Source of the DNA: Trichobilharzia szidati
Taxonomy: Eukaryota; Platyhelminthes; Trematoda; Strigeidida; Schistosomatidae
NCBI GenBank assembly: GCA_944472155.2
Contig: OX235273.1
Location: 8,467,204-8,531,203 of the forward strand
Direction: 5' to 3'
Length of the DNA stretch: 64,000 nucleotides
Below the pieces are notes generated by a model. The model saw only the letters and a program-made list of their open reading frames with translations, did not search any database and had not been told where the DNA came from. Numbering within the stretch: the first letter of the stretch is position 1; each line of letters starts with the position of its first letter. Of this stretch, positions 54,351-64,000 are shown in pieces. The position numbers and the translations under genes were made by a program.

Positions 54351-54639
54351 CATTAATCCAAGATGCAGTTGAAATTGGATTTGTATAGGTAATTAAGGGA
54401 TGTAAAAACGACGCTGTGGTTTTCCGGACTGAAATATCCTTCTAAATGATCAAATCAGCGATTTAACAACGTAGATAAATGAACGTTATTCAGTATCACA
54501 GTGTGCAAAGCAGTTGGAGGTTGGGGGTTCGAGACCCTAGATGATAGAATTTTTTTACAGCTTCTGAATAACACTTAGGTTATTTGATAAGAATGTTTAT
54601 CCTCTCACCTAAGACGTATTCCACTTCACTATATTATTA

Positions 54640-55300
54640 TTATTATTGTTCCCTTGGGTTCCTAGTGGAAAATAGCGATTCAACTCCACTTGCTTCCGTC
54701 TTCTGCTGTACTTTTCACCTGCATCCATGTTAGTCCATACTGTTCCAGCTCCTCTTCACACGATCTCCTCCATGTCACCCTTAGACGTCCCACTCGCCGC
54801 TTCCTTTTCGGGTTCCACTCGAGCATTGGCCTGACGCGCGATGCCACCCAGTGGCCTCCTCAGCGAGTGTCCAATCCATCTCCACTTTCTCTTGCATATT
54901 TGTTGAGCGATTGGTTCTTGTTTTGTTTGTTCCCATAGTTTCTTGTTGGTGATTCTTTCCGGTCATCTGATCTTGAGTATAGAACGAAGACAGTTGTTGA
55001 TAAAGGTCTGCAACAGGCTGTTGGAAATATTCCTTGTGACCCGCCAAATTTCTGATCCGTACAGAAGAACTGACTGACTTGACGTTTGTATGGAAAATCC
55101 GAATTTTGTTGTTGATGCAGGCTGAGTGACGAAGATTTCCAGATTGGCTTCAGGTGGATGAATGTATTTCTCACCTTCCCGATTCTCGATTTGACATCCT
55201 CGTCCGTTCCTCCTGTAGTTGAGACAATGCTCCCTAGATAAGTGAGTGAAGTAACCTTTTTCAAATCCCTCCCGTTGATGGTGACTGGCGTCACCTACCC
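54640..55300 (-). mobile_element. RTE-type retrotransposon, antisense, second subfamily
   Basis: The minus-strand frame reads TPVTINGRDLKKVTSLTYLG then SIVSTTGGTDEDVKSRIGK and TFIHLKPIWKSSSL. The 3' tail lies at 54,640. It starts at about the same internal position as the 25.4 kb copy, so both are truncated alike. Confidence 0.85.
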
Positions 55301-55304
55301 ACAG

Positions 55305-56525
55305 GATTTACAATACAACGTGGACTTTGATTGACATAGAATTGATATTAGAATTAAAAATTGATCAATTCAAAGCATTTATTTTATTCGTGATACACAG
55401 TCTATGTACACATGGCAATGTATTCACATGTATTTATCAGTATATTTGAATGTGAAAATAAAAAGAGAAAACATGAAATATGTATATAGATATATATATA
55501 CGCCCTGTTTGTGGAGAAGAACATGTGGAAACACAGCAAAACTAGAAAATGACAATGACTCATCGAAGCGAATAGAATCGAATCAGACAGTTTCATTGTT
55601 TACTGGTTCAATTCGGATTGAAAATGAAGTTTGGCCATTCTACTGCATCGTACAGTAGACTTCAGTTTGATTGGATATTACGACTGTTTTTTTTTCGGTT
55701 CAATATTCCACAAGATGAGTAGAAACGAGTTATTATGCAATACTGGTTGTAATATAGAATGGGATTTTAATAAAGGAATCATATTTATTTTCTCTTTGTA
55801 GAAGAAAAGTGAAGCAGGTCAGTAAGATTAAGGATTCAGAAGTAGAAGTAGAAGTGAGAGTATGGGTGGGGTATGATGAATTGGTCATTTCAGTTTCCCA
55901 CGACTATTTACCGTCTTTATAACCCATTCCATTCCCTCCTAAATAAATAGAAAAAAAATAATGCATACAACTTCAGGTTAATTTAATTTACTACTTACAA
56001 GTAGGCAAAATAATGTGACGAAAATTTAAAAAGTTAACATGAACATGTACAATGAAGATGAATTTTAAGAAAAACCGTAATTTGAAGAAGAATTTCATAG
56101 ATAAGTGTTTAGGGACCATTCGTTGTGTTTACACTACATATTTAATAGTCATTCTCTTCCAAAGAATTCCCTTTGGAAGGGTGGGGGCGTCCGTTTAGTA
56201 CTTCAGGATTGAAAGTGATTAGTACCATTTTCCGAGAAGAAGTAGGTTTTCTTTTGCAAAGTGCTCATTAACATGACAAGTAATAGTTGTTTAAGGTAGT
56301 GATATTGTTTATTCATTATTTCCGTTTCACTCATTTTGGCAGGACATATCAATCTAGTGGATAGGGAGAAGTACAAGAATAGAGTCCCAGGATTGTAAAT
56401 GTTCCAATGACCTTATGAATGTTCCAATGACCCTGAACGCATACTAGTCATTGATTGAGGAAGCTTACCACTATTCTAGCGCTAATGAGTGTGAGTACTG
56501 ATAAGTGACACTCTGAATTAATTGT
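55305..56525. other. No gene recognised
   Basis: AT-rich sequence. An 84-codon frame at 55,404 has no recognisable domain. The right part may include the left end of the Merlin element, but I could not define its terminal inverted repeat. Confidence 0.35.
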
Positions 56526-56529
56526 CTTC

Positions 56530-57245
56530 TAGGAACTTTCTTTGAAAAGTCGAAACTGTCTTTGATGAATATCTTGTTTCTGTCCAATTACTGGGTTTTA
56601 AAGTCCGGGATGCGATCTACTGTGGCTCAAACAGCTAATACGTTGACGTCTACTGTGTAGTGGTTTCAATTTTGTCGAGATTTACCCTCGTGGAAGATGA
56701 ATAGTATTACTCAGGTGTTGGGAGGAGTAGGTGTAGTCGTCCATATCGATGAAACCGTTCTTATCAAGAAGAAGTACAATCGGGGGCGTTCCAGAGCGAA
56801 TAACGTTTGGGTTTTAGGAATTTATGACACCCAGATTCGCAAAGGGTTTATCGAGCTGATTCTAAATAGGAGTACTGATACACTCCTCCCTATCATTCAG
56901 CGTTTCGTCTTACCAGGCACCACCATTCACACAGATGAATGGGCAGGATACAACCGATTATCGCAACTGGGTTTAGATACATCATCGAGTCAACCATTCT
57001 GATGACTTCGTCGACCCCAGGACCAGTACTCACACCAATTCAATCGAAGGCTTCTGGGGAAGACTGAAAAACAGAATCAGAGCGATCAATGGATCTCAAA
57101 ATGAAGTTGTTTTCAGTCACCTAGATGAATATATGTATAGAAATTGGTTCAATTTAAAAACCGAAACCCCTCTACAAAATTGGGAGATTTTTTTATCTCA
57201 TATTAGAGAAAAATATCCTGTTTATTGTTTTTTATGCTTTTTTAT
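56530..57245 (+). pseudogene. Merlin-type DNA transposase, broken
   Basis: The product would cut and reinsert the element by a DDE mechanism. The order is GTFFEKSKLSLMNILFLSNY, a stop near 56,658, then VVHIDETVLIKKKYNRGR (first catalytic D), WVLGIYDTQIRKGFIELI, TIHTDEWAGYNRL (second D), and NSIEGFWGRLKNRIRAI (E). LDEYMYRNWF follows. A frameshift near 56,985 separates the second D from the E. This is the IS1016-related DDE layout of Merlin, a superfamily known from schistosomes. The first methionine at 56,697 is internal to the domain. Terminal repeats were not found by eye. Confidence 0.85.
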
Positions 57246-57697
57246 GTAAATATACGTAAAATTTTATGCAAAATCCGGCATTTTTCCTGATTGGTCGGCT
57301 CAAGGTCACTCGTGCGTTCGCATCCTTTGGGACTCTATTGCAGAACTTTGCCGTGGATAGACTACATAACTTACTCCTGAGATTTCCACATCTTCCTAGA
57401 AACAGCTTAAGATCTGATGTATACTCAACAGTGGTTGTTGAGTTGTTGTCGCCGGAAAAATGTTTTGTTATGGACAGTAGGCAACTATATCTGACTACAT
57501 GACCCATCTCCTCCACCTGAATTATTCTCCAAATTACAGTTTTTCTTGGCATGGTATATTATAAATAGTTTTTTTTAAGCACACCAACTTCTTATTTCTT
57601 GAGATATTTTTAGCAATACCTTTCAGGATCATCTCTGCCGGAAAGATCCTACTGGTGACCTTCTCAAATTTCCACTTATTGCTAAAGAAGATGTCGA
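57246..57697. other. No gene recognised
   Basis: No domain is visible in either of the two overlapping frames of 78 and 106 codons. The stretch may contain the right end of the Merlin element. Confidence 0.3.
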
Positions 57698-57700
57698 AAG

Positions 57701-57745
<45 letters not shown>
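57698..57745. repeat. (GAT)n microsatellite
   Basis: About 15 uninterrupted GAT/ATG units directly precede the left arm of PLE-F. Confidence 0.95.
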
Positions 57746-57746
<1 letters not shown>

Positions 57747-57794
57747 AGCTTCTCAAATTAACTATGTGATTCACAGAATACAATGTCTCTAAAA

Positions 57795-58665
57795 CAAATC
57801 CACCTTGTAATGTATTGGCGCAACACATTTCGGACATTCTGATCACACACGTACTTGTCATACACAGTTTTTATATAATGCAAGAAGGCGTGAATAATTA
57901 CAATACAGGTCAGATTGTATACAGGACAAGGTCACAAATAATGGGTAGGGAGACACAATAGAGCCTATTATGCAGCTAAACTTATCTTCATAGAGAAAAC
58001 GAGGACTATGCTGTTCTGTAAACCCTCACATCATCCAAACGATTGTGTCACATCCCACTGTGTTTATCAATTTACATGTATGCGTGGAGACACGTGCATA
58101 GGGAGGACCCATCGGTCTCTGCAGGTTAGGGCTACAGAACACATTCCAAAGTGGCTGCAGCAACAAATGAAATCACCAGACACAAGTGAACCCGGAAATA
58201 GATGTCCAACATCATCTATAGCCAAGCATATTATAGAGACGGGTCATAAGGTAGATTTCAACAGTGCCTTTAAGCGGATATATAAAACGAGGCTGGGCCA
58301 CATACTTAAATTCATTGAAGCCTTAGCCATAAAAAGACTTAAACCTGTCTTATGTGTCCAAAAATTATTTGTTATCACCTTAAACCTGCCTTGGTAATTC
58401 AATTTAGAACCAAGGACTAATTTACTTCCTAATATTTTCAACCCCTTCTTTGCCTTGTCTTTTTTTCTCCTTTTATCTTTCTTACCCACACCTTTTTTAT
58501 CTCCCTACCCATTATTTGTGACCTTGTCCTGTAAACAATCTGACCTGTATTGTAATTATTCACGCCTTCTTGCATTATATAAAAACTGTGTATGACAAGT
58601 ACGTGTGTGATCAGAATGTCCGAAATGTGTTGCGCCAATACATTACACGTTTCAGATAAACTACG
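57795..58665 (+). mobile_element. PLE-F, short element with inverted ends
   Basis: The left arm (about 57,801-57,955) is the reverse complement of 58,500-58,655 ('caatacattac' side and 'ccctacccattatttgtgac' side). Only the nuclease-coding part lies between. This is the same layout as PLE-B1, B2, B3 and K. Confidence 0.82.
57957..58396 (+). CDS. PLE-F GIY-YIG endonuclease domain, open
   Basis: The frame reads NRAYYAAKLIFIEKTRTMLF, CVYQFTCMRGDTCIGRTHRS (GIY-YIG with YIG changed to CIG), RATEHIPKWL, and SSIAKHIIETGHKVDF. KFIEALAIKRLKPVLCVQKL and NLPW with a stop follow. No stop occurs inside. The upstream RT and connector are absent: the frame is joined directly to the inverted arm near 57,955. 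Confidence 0.75.
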
Positions 58666-58849
58666 TCTTCTTACTGTGTTGTCGAAATTCATAAAGGGAA
58701 CTAATTGCTTTAAATCCACCTTGGCTACAAATCTTTCCCACCAATATAGAGTTTATCTGTTTCCTGACATCAACTCATTTGCAGCTTATGTGAATGATAC
58801 AGATTTTAGTAAATAGCTATCAATTAGTTGAATTGTTAACTATTGAGAT

Positions 58850-59055
58850 TAACAGGATTCGGTCCCAGTAGCTGATTGATCTACGAGCTTGCCTCATAAC
58901 CCGAAGGCTATGGGTTCGAACCCTGGTAGAGGGTGCATACTGACAAAGAGTCTCCAAACTAGGACTTAGGAAACAGCTGCCCAGCACTCCATTTTTGACT
59001 TTCCAATTTTTCTCTAACTGTTGTCACCTAATGATCAGTCCTGTAACGGCTACAG
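58850..59055 (+). repeat. Sm-alpha-like SINE, diverged
   Basis: The promoter region 'gtagctgattgatctacgag' and box B 'gggttcgaaccctgg' are well kept. The ribozyme module reads ctgaCAAag in place of the core, while GGAAACAGCTG remains. Inactive. Confidence 0.7.
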
Positions 59056-59478
59056 AATTCTAAATATATAGTTTAAGGAAAATAGGACCTCTTATACTTT
59101 TCATGCTAAAACTTAGTACCATTATGACTACATGGGTTAATTTTATCTCTATTTTCACAATGAATTATAGCTAACGCATAAAAATACTAAAGTAGCGATC
59201 CTAAGCTTATTCATCTAACTCACTACATTTCAATATGACGTACAAAACCAGGAAATATGTAGATTTGACATTCCCATAGATAGATATGAATGTAACAGAA
59301 GAGTGACACTATTCTCGGCTTCAAAAGTTTTAAAGATTCAACAATTTAGAATGATTACAAATGATGATGCATGGTAAATTTTAACCAAACAAGATTATAC
59401 TACTTAATAACAGTAATAGTAATAAACGCTTTGCGGATGTTCAGGGATTTTTTGGATTGATTACAATATAGGCTTCAT
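59056..59478. other. No gene recognised
   Basis: AT-rich spacer without recognisable motifs. Confidence 0.3.
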
Positions 59479-59479
59479 C

Positions 59480-59560
59480 ACAAACCAAGGGGCATTTGAC
59501 AGTTGTTTCGTCCCAGTTTGTCACTCTTCAGTGGTTCTCACCAATGACTCATCTACAGTG
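59480..59560 (-). repeat. Sm-alpha-like ribozyme relic, antisense
   Basis: On the minus strand 'aactgggacgaaacaactgt' and the following 'ca' correspond to the 3' half of the module; the 5' core is lost (ccactgaagag). Confidence 0.5.
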
Positions 59561-59639
59561 AGTCTCTCTTTATCAGGGTAAAGATGGTGGTTATCAATAG
59601 CAGTGGTTGATAGTAGCGCTATACAACGAATTTAGAGAC

Positions 59640-59725
59640 ATTACAATTGAGTGGTTAAGAAGTCAACGGACTGTTCGCGTAATCGAAAGATCTTGGGTTT
59701 GTTCCTTCGCGTTTGTACTGCAATT
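59640..59725 (+). repeat. Degenerate tRNA-derived repeat
   Basis: The stretch 'gagtggttaagaagtcaacg' and 'cttgggtttgttcc' resemble box A and box B of the Sm-alpha promoter. Weak. Confidence 0.3.
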
Positions 59726-60470
59726 ATCGCTGGCGTTATTATTATTAATATTAGGATTGTGATCATGACTATTTATTTATTTAAATTAGCCTGATATAAT
59801 GAAGAATATATATATTTCACTCAACCTCCCATTTCAAATAAAGTTTTAATGAACACAAACTACTTTGATCTACCCTTAAACGGGATGAACCAATTTTTGG
59901 GCAGTAAATAACGATAATTATCACATTTTATTTTAAATGTTTAGATAATAACTGGAAAATAAGCAAATATTTTTATCCATACTCATAGTAATAATAAAAG
60001 CTGAAGATAAAAAACAAGCTTTATCTCCGGTTAAATTCAAATTTATCCGCGCCAAAATAGATAGATAGACATAAACAAAACGCAGCATAACTTGGAGATG
60101 TTACCATGACAACGTTAAATGCAAGTTAAATATAGGTAAACCTATTTATAATAAATGAAATAATCAATGAGCTATGAAAATGTGAGATAATTTGTCACTT
60201 ATTTCATATTTCAGTGAGATGTATTTAAGGATTTTTATATATACTGGAAATAAATGAAATTTCACTCATATATTAACCTTGGACATTGAACTCAAGCATT
60301 TATTTGCTTTAATTTTATTTAACTAAGGTAGTCACTAAAATATAAAAAAGGTTTCCGAAGAAACTACATTCGTGTGTTTATGATAAATTGGTAGGAAAGT
60401 TCCAGAATAATTTCCGGTCAAGGGTCAAATTAATAAAATTACAATTAGGAATTAAAATGCCATAATAAGC
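59726..60470. other. AT-rich spacer, no gene recognised
   Basis: No coding signal is seen. The right part may be the outer 3' region of the PLE on the minus strand at 60.5-61.2 kb. Confidence 0.3.
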
Positions 60471-60474
60471 AGAA

Positions 60475-61165
60475 AGGGGGACGGATAAAACTCAAACAAA
60501 GTAGCATCAGAATTACTGAGAAGATTGACATATTGTGCAATCAGGGGTTAGAAATGTAGAAATAACAAAATAGACAGGATGTTTGAATAAAAAAATCTAG
60601 TGGGATCATAACTAATGTGATGAATAATTGTTTATGTAATTAAGGATTAAATATGTAGAAATAATAAAATGACAAAATAGACAGGAAGTTAACATGTGAA
60701 AATATAGTAGTGTAAATAGGACGGATTAAGAAAAACTTTAAAAAAAATAACATGAATAAACAGGAAGTTTGGATAAGAAAGGTAATGGGATAGTCATTAT
60801 TAAAAGAATTACCTAATTTATGATGGCCATGGCAGGGACAAGGATTGGACTATTTCTTTTGGATAAATAGTGTGGGTTTGAGCTTTTGGATAGCTAGTGC
60901 CTTGGCTATGCCCATATGTCTTAATTTCACTCCCTTTCGTAGGTTCGATCGAAGTTCGTATATGATTTTGAAGGATTTTTCGAATGGCACTGAATGTCCT
61001 GAATTGACCAGGTGTTCTGTCACTGAACTATATACACGTTTTCATAGTCCTTTTACTAGCCAAGCTGGATAGCTTTCCCAAGCGCGTTTTTCAAGTTGGC
61101 GCATGGTACAGCCGATGTACTCAGCTCCGTACGAGCAAGTAAACTGGTATATGCACGTTGTTAAC
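60475..61165 (-). pseudogene. PLE-J: GIY-YIG endonuclease, C-terminus and repeated 3' region
   Basis: The minus strand encodes CIYQFTCSYGAEYIGCTMRQ (GIY-YIG with GRT changed to GCT), LEKRAWESYPAWLVKG, and VTEHLVNSGHSVPFEKSFKI. GIAKALAIQKLKPTLFIQKK follows, with one or two breaks. The following 3' region (60,480-60,830) contains two or three diverged repeats of a 'agaaataacaaaatagacag' unit. It is cut at 61,165 by an RTE on the plus strand. Confidence 0.78.
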
Positions 61166-61800
61166 AAGAGAAATTTAAAAGAGGTCATTTCTTTCACTTA
61201 TCTAGGCAACATCGTTTCAACTGCAGGCAGTCAGCAAAAATAAGGATGTCAAGTCCAGAAGAGGAAAGTCAGGACAGACCTACATCACTCTGAAATCAGT
61301 TTAAAAATCTTCTACACTCAAAATATGGACTGTCAGAGCTAGTGGTAAGTCAATTCTTCTACATGGGTCAGAAACTTGACACCTCACGACGAGTATTTCT
61401 GACAAACTTTAGGTTTTTACCGGTAGCTGCTATCACTGGCTCCATGCTGAAGATTACTAGTCAACCAGAAAGAATTAGCAACAAGAAAATCTGAGAATGA
61501 ACCAGGCAAGAAGCAGTTGCTGAACAAAGAAAATGGAAATGAATAGGACGCACGCAGAGTAGGCAGTTGAGTGATATCATGCACCAGACCTTCAAGTGGA
61601 ATCAGAGCGATAAACGACTGGTTGCGTGCGGCTCCATGGGTGAAATCAAAGAGGTAGTATGAAAAGGAGATGAAAGCTTATGAAGAATCATGTGGCCGTT
61701 CAAAGAAGACTACAGAGAACAGGACAAACTGGAAATGTACGGTTGAATCTCTATGTTCTACTCGGAATTCAAGGGGATATAACAATAACTAACAATCCAA
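61166..61800 (+). mobile_element. RTE-type retrotransposon, diverged 3' part
   Basis: It starts 'gagaaatttaaaagaggtca' (RNLKEVISFTYLGNIVSTA) and follows the order of the other RTE ends to 'ctatgttctactcggaattc'. There are many substitutions, so it is an older insertion than those at 24 or 42 kb. Confidence 0.75.
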
Positions 61801-63095
61801 TTCACTTCGGAAGCAGAATCAGACGTTGGTGAACTACCATTTCTAGACTGCCTAGTTAAGAGAAGGGAAAACGGACATTTTAGTATATCCATATTTAGGA
61901 AGAAAACCCACTCAAATAAATATTTAAACTTCATGTCATCACACCCCATCAGCGCAAAGATTTCAGTTGTTTCAAGTCTTCTTAGACGAGCACACTCTCT
62001 GATAACCGACGAGAAAGAAAAAGAAGAAGAGATATCAAACATTACTGAAACTCTCAGGCAAAAGAACTACCCAAGGAACTTCATCAACAAAATCAACACA
62101 GACATTAAGTATGGCCGGAAACGCATTCCGAAAACATGGACATCAACAGTCGTCATTCAAGATAGAGCATAGACGTCAGACGATATCAGAAGAGTACTCA
62201 ATCAGCTCGACATTAGAGTTTTCTTCAAAACATCAGACACACTTCAAAGCAACCTTGTCCATATAAAAGACCAAATCCCTGAAGATTCCCTATCTAATTG
62301 TGTCTATAAAATAAAATGCTTGCTTGGAATGTGATACAATATACAACTGAACAAACACCACCAATGAGAAATCGAAATCAGAAGAAATGAACACCGTACA
62401 GCATCTCTTCGACCACCGAGAAATCCTATTGAAATACAAAGACTTGAAAAATCATCAGTCATTGGTCTACATGCTATAGAATCAGTCACAAAATTGATTT
62501 TGACAATATTGAAATAATCCAGAAAAACTTCAGCAATCACAAAGAACGTCTAATATCATTAGAAGCACTTCATATCAAGTGGAACCCAAATTGCCTGAAT
62601 AGGAATGATGGACTAAAACAGAATCTGACCTGGTTACAACACCTCCCTCCCTCCCCCATCAAGTGACGAAACCAACACGAATGTGATAAGCAAGTTCACT
62701 ATGTAAGCAAACGCTGCTTTTATAATCTCACACACTTATCAAATCCAACAATCTACACATGATGGTTTTGTTATCTTTACCAATTCACCTACTTGACAAC
62801 TAAAAATGCCCCCAGACAGACGAACGATGATCAAGTTAGTAAACTTTATTTTGATATCATAACAGACATACTATTACCTTTGTTATTTGGTTTAGTTATC
62901 TTCATTGCTATTTTTACTTTCAATATGTCGTTTTAACTTGACCTAAGTCTATTTTCTCACCCCCTAACTGTTTGTTATATATATGCTGAGTGGATTTTGT
63001 AAATTTCGGTTTAATAATACTGCTTAGATAAAGCTATTAGCAGCAGCATTAAATAGCGAAACGTCAGTAAAAGCAGCAACATCGTTTTGTTTTTC
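61801..63095 (+). pseudogene. PLE-H: connector, partial nuclease and 3' end (K-related)
   Basis: With frame breaks it reads SEAESDVGELPFLDCLVKRR, ENGHFSISIFRKKTHSNKYL, NITETLRQKNYPRNFINKIN, and DQIPEDSLSNCVYKIKCL, where the nuclease begins and is then disrupted. A decayed C-terminal part and a 3' region with a structured end near 63,020-63,075 follow. The PFLD.LVKR connector is most like PLE-K. Confidence 0.7.
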
Positions 63096-63455
63096 ATTCA
63101 TTGGGAAATACAAAAACCTTTATTATAATGAATATCATATACCCAATGCCCAAATTTTTTCAAACCGTTAAAAGTGAACTTGGTTTGGACATATATAATA
63201 TAACAATAACATTTGATAATAATAATAATACTGAAAAATTCCTATAGACAAGCTGTGAGAGGAAGTAAGTAATTGGTTATGTCACAAAACTAGGTTGGGA
63301 GTACACTAATCGATCAATGGCATAGGGATAAGTGCCTTTCTTAACTAGACTGTTTGTTATACAATTTCATAAAACTTTAGATACCCCCATTTCGATGAAT
63401 TATCGAAGCCATTTCCAACAGGCTACAAGTTTATCCAAGTGTTTGTATGCGCAGG
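63096..63455. other. No gene recognised
   Basis: AT-rich spacer with short (ata)n and (aat)n runs near 63,195-63,230. Confidence 0.3.
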
Positions 63456-63457
63456 GA

Positions 63458-63568
63458 TTTGATTTGATTGGTTACAGGATTTCATCATGAGCTGATATCA
63501 GTTAGAGAACAATTGGAAAACCAGCTGGGAGTAACTGAGCAGCTCTTTCATCAGTCTAGTTTGGGAAT
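63458..63568 (-). repeat. Sm-alpha-like SINE 3' half, inverted
   Basis: On the minus strand it starts within the ribozyme module (actgatgaaagagctg) and runs to 'cctgtaaccaatcaaatca', the same 3' end as the 31.1 kb copy. It faces the next copy head to head. Confidence 0.6.
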
Positions 63569-63579
63569 CGTCCCGTCAC

Positions 63580-63870
63580 ACAGGTCGGATGTGATGGCAA
63601 ATACTCGCCAACGATGACAATGGCTAGTACCAGTCACGCCATATCATAAATTGGCAGGAGTTTGAATTCATAGCCTGGTCATTGGATCGCTTCCCAGTGG
63701 CTGAATGGTCTACGAGCCCGCCTTGTAACTGGAAGGTTCTGGGTTTGGACCCCGTAGGTGGGTGCGTACTTATGAAGAGTCCCAAACTAGACTGGCAAAA
63801 CATCTGTCCAGTACTCCCTGATGGTCTTCCAATGGTTTTCTAACCGACATCAGCTCATGATAAAGTACAA
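63580..63870 (+). repeat. Sm-alpha-like SINE, full length, ribozyme disabled
   Basis: The promoter part 'agtggctgaatggtctacga' and box B-like 'ctgggtttggaccccg' are followed by 'gtacttatga', where the core CTG is deleted and G5 is changed, then 'ggcaaaacatctgtccag'. It should be inactive. Confidence 0.7.
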
Positions 63871-64000
63871 GTTTATCAATAAATACTTTCATTAGATAAT
63901 GAAAACTAAATGGCTGGTCGAAAAGGACATCAAAATTACCAGCTAAAACAGACTAATCAAAAATATAAAGGCGATGCAAATGGGATGAACATACACTGTG

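Noticed and set aside
57698..57745. Aspartate-repeat coding region
   Set aside because: The GAT run would encode poly-D, but upstream and downstream sequence has no supporting exon; treated as a microsatellite.
58244..58719. Minus-strand frames over PLE-F
   Set aside because: They are antisense to the nuclease frame and to the inverted terminal arm.
1..64000. CRISPR array, bacterial operon, prophage or rRNA genes
   Set aside because: No regularly spaced short repeats, no ribosome binding sites with compact genes and no rRNA-like sequence were seen; splice sites and retroelements point to a eukaryote.

Overview
The window looks like nuclear DNA of a trematode flatworm, most probably a Schistosoma species. 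The base composition is AT-rich (judged by eye). It carries a micro-exon gene of the schistosome MEG type, Sm-alpha-like tRNA-derived SINEs with hammerhead ribozyme modules, a Merlin DNA transposon, and many non-LTR retroelements of RTE type (SR2/SR3-like) and CR1 type (SR1-like). Penelope-like elements (PLEs) with GIY-YIG endonucleases dominate. There is no bacterial gene organisation. All family calls rest on motifs read by eye; no database search was run.

Layout. 1-6.2 kb: decayed RTE, CR1-like and PLE pieces. 6.3-15.6 kb, minus strand: one apparently complete micro-exon gene. It runs from a TATA box at 15,617-15,626 through a signal-peptide exon and a series of 20-69 nt exons to a stop codon at 6,493-6,495 and a poly(A) signal at 6,312-6,317. 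This locus is nearly free of recognisable transposons. From 16.6 kb to the end, almost every stretch that can be recognised is a mobile element or a relic of one.

16.6-33.9 kb: a PLE whose 5' part is inverted, three SINE types, about seven RTE copies or relics, and several PLE fragments. 33.9-41.0 kb: two PLEs flanked by 12-bp target duplications and carrying inverted terminal copies, an uninterrupted PLE C-terminal reading frame, a SINE inserted into a hammerhead SINE, and a GC-rich block containing a short Alu-like stretch. 41-50 kb: a three-level nest of PLE inside PLE inside PLE, both junctions bounded by target duplications, with an apparently identical inverted 0.55 kb copy of the innermost element's 3' end about 2.5 kb away. 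50-55.3 kb: a CR1-like element inserted in a PLE, a second CR1-like element and two antisense RTEs. 56.5-57.3 kb: a broken Merlin transposase. 57.8-63.9 kb: further PLEs, an RTE and Sm-alpha-like SINEs.

Two themes link the parts. First, at least six PLE insertions share one layout: a 3' terminal segment is repeated in inverse orientation at the 5' end, or the 5' part is inverted. Second, most PLE ends and all Sm-alpha-like SINEs carry hammerhead-like motifs. In four PLE families stem I differs in sequence but remains pairable, which supports a selected RNA structure. The most notable single items are the micro-exon gene, the nested PLEs, and the covarying hammerhead-like ends.
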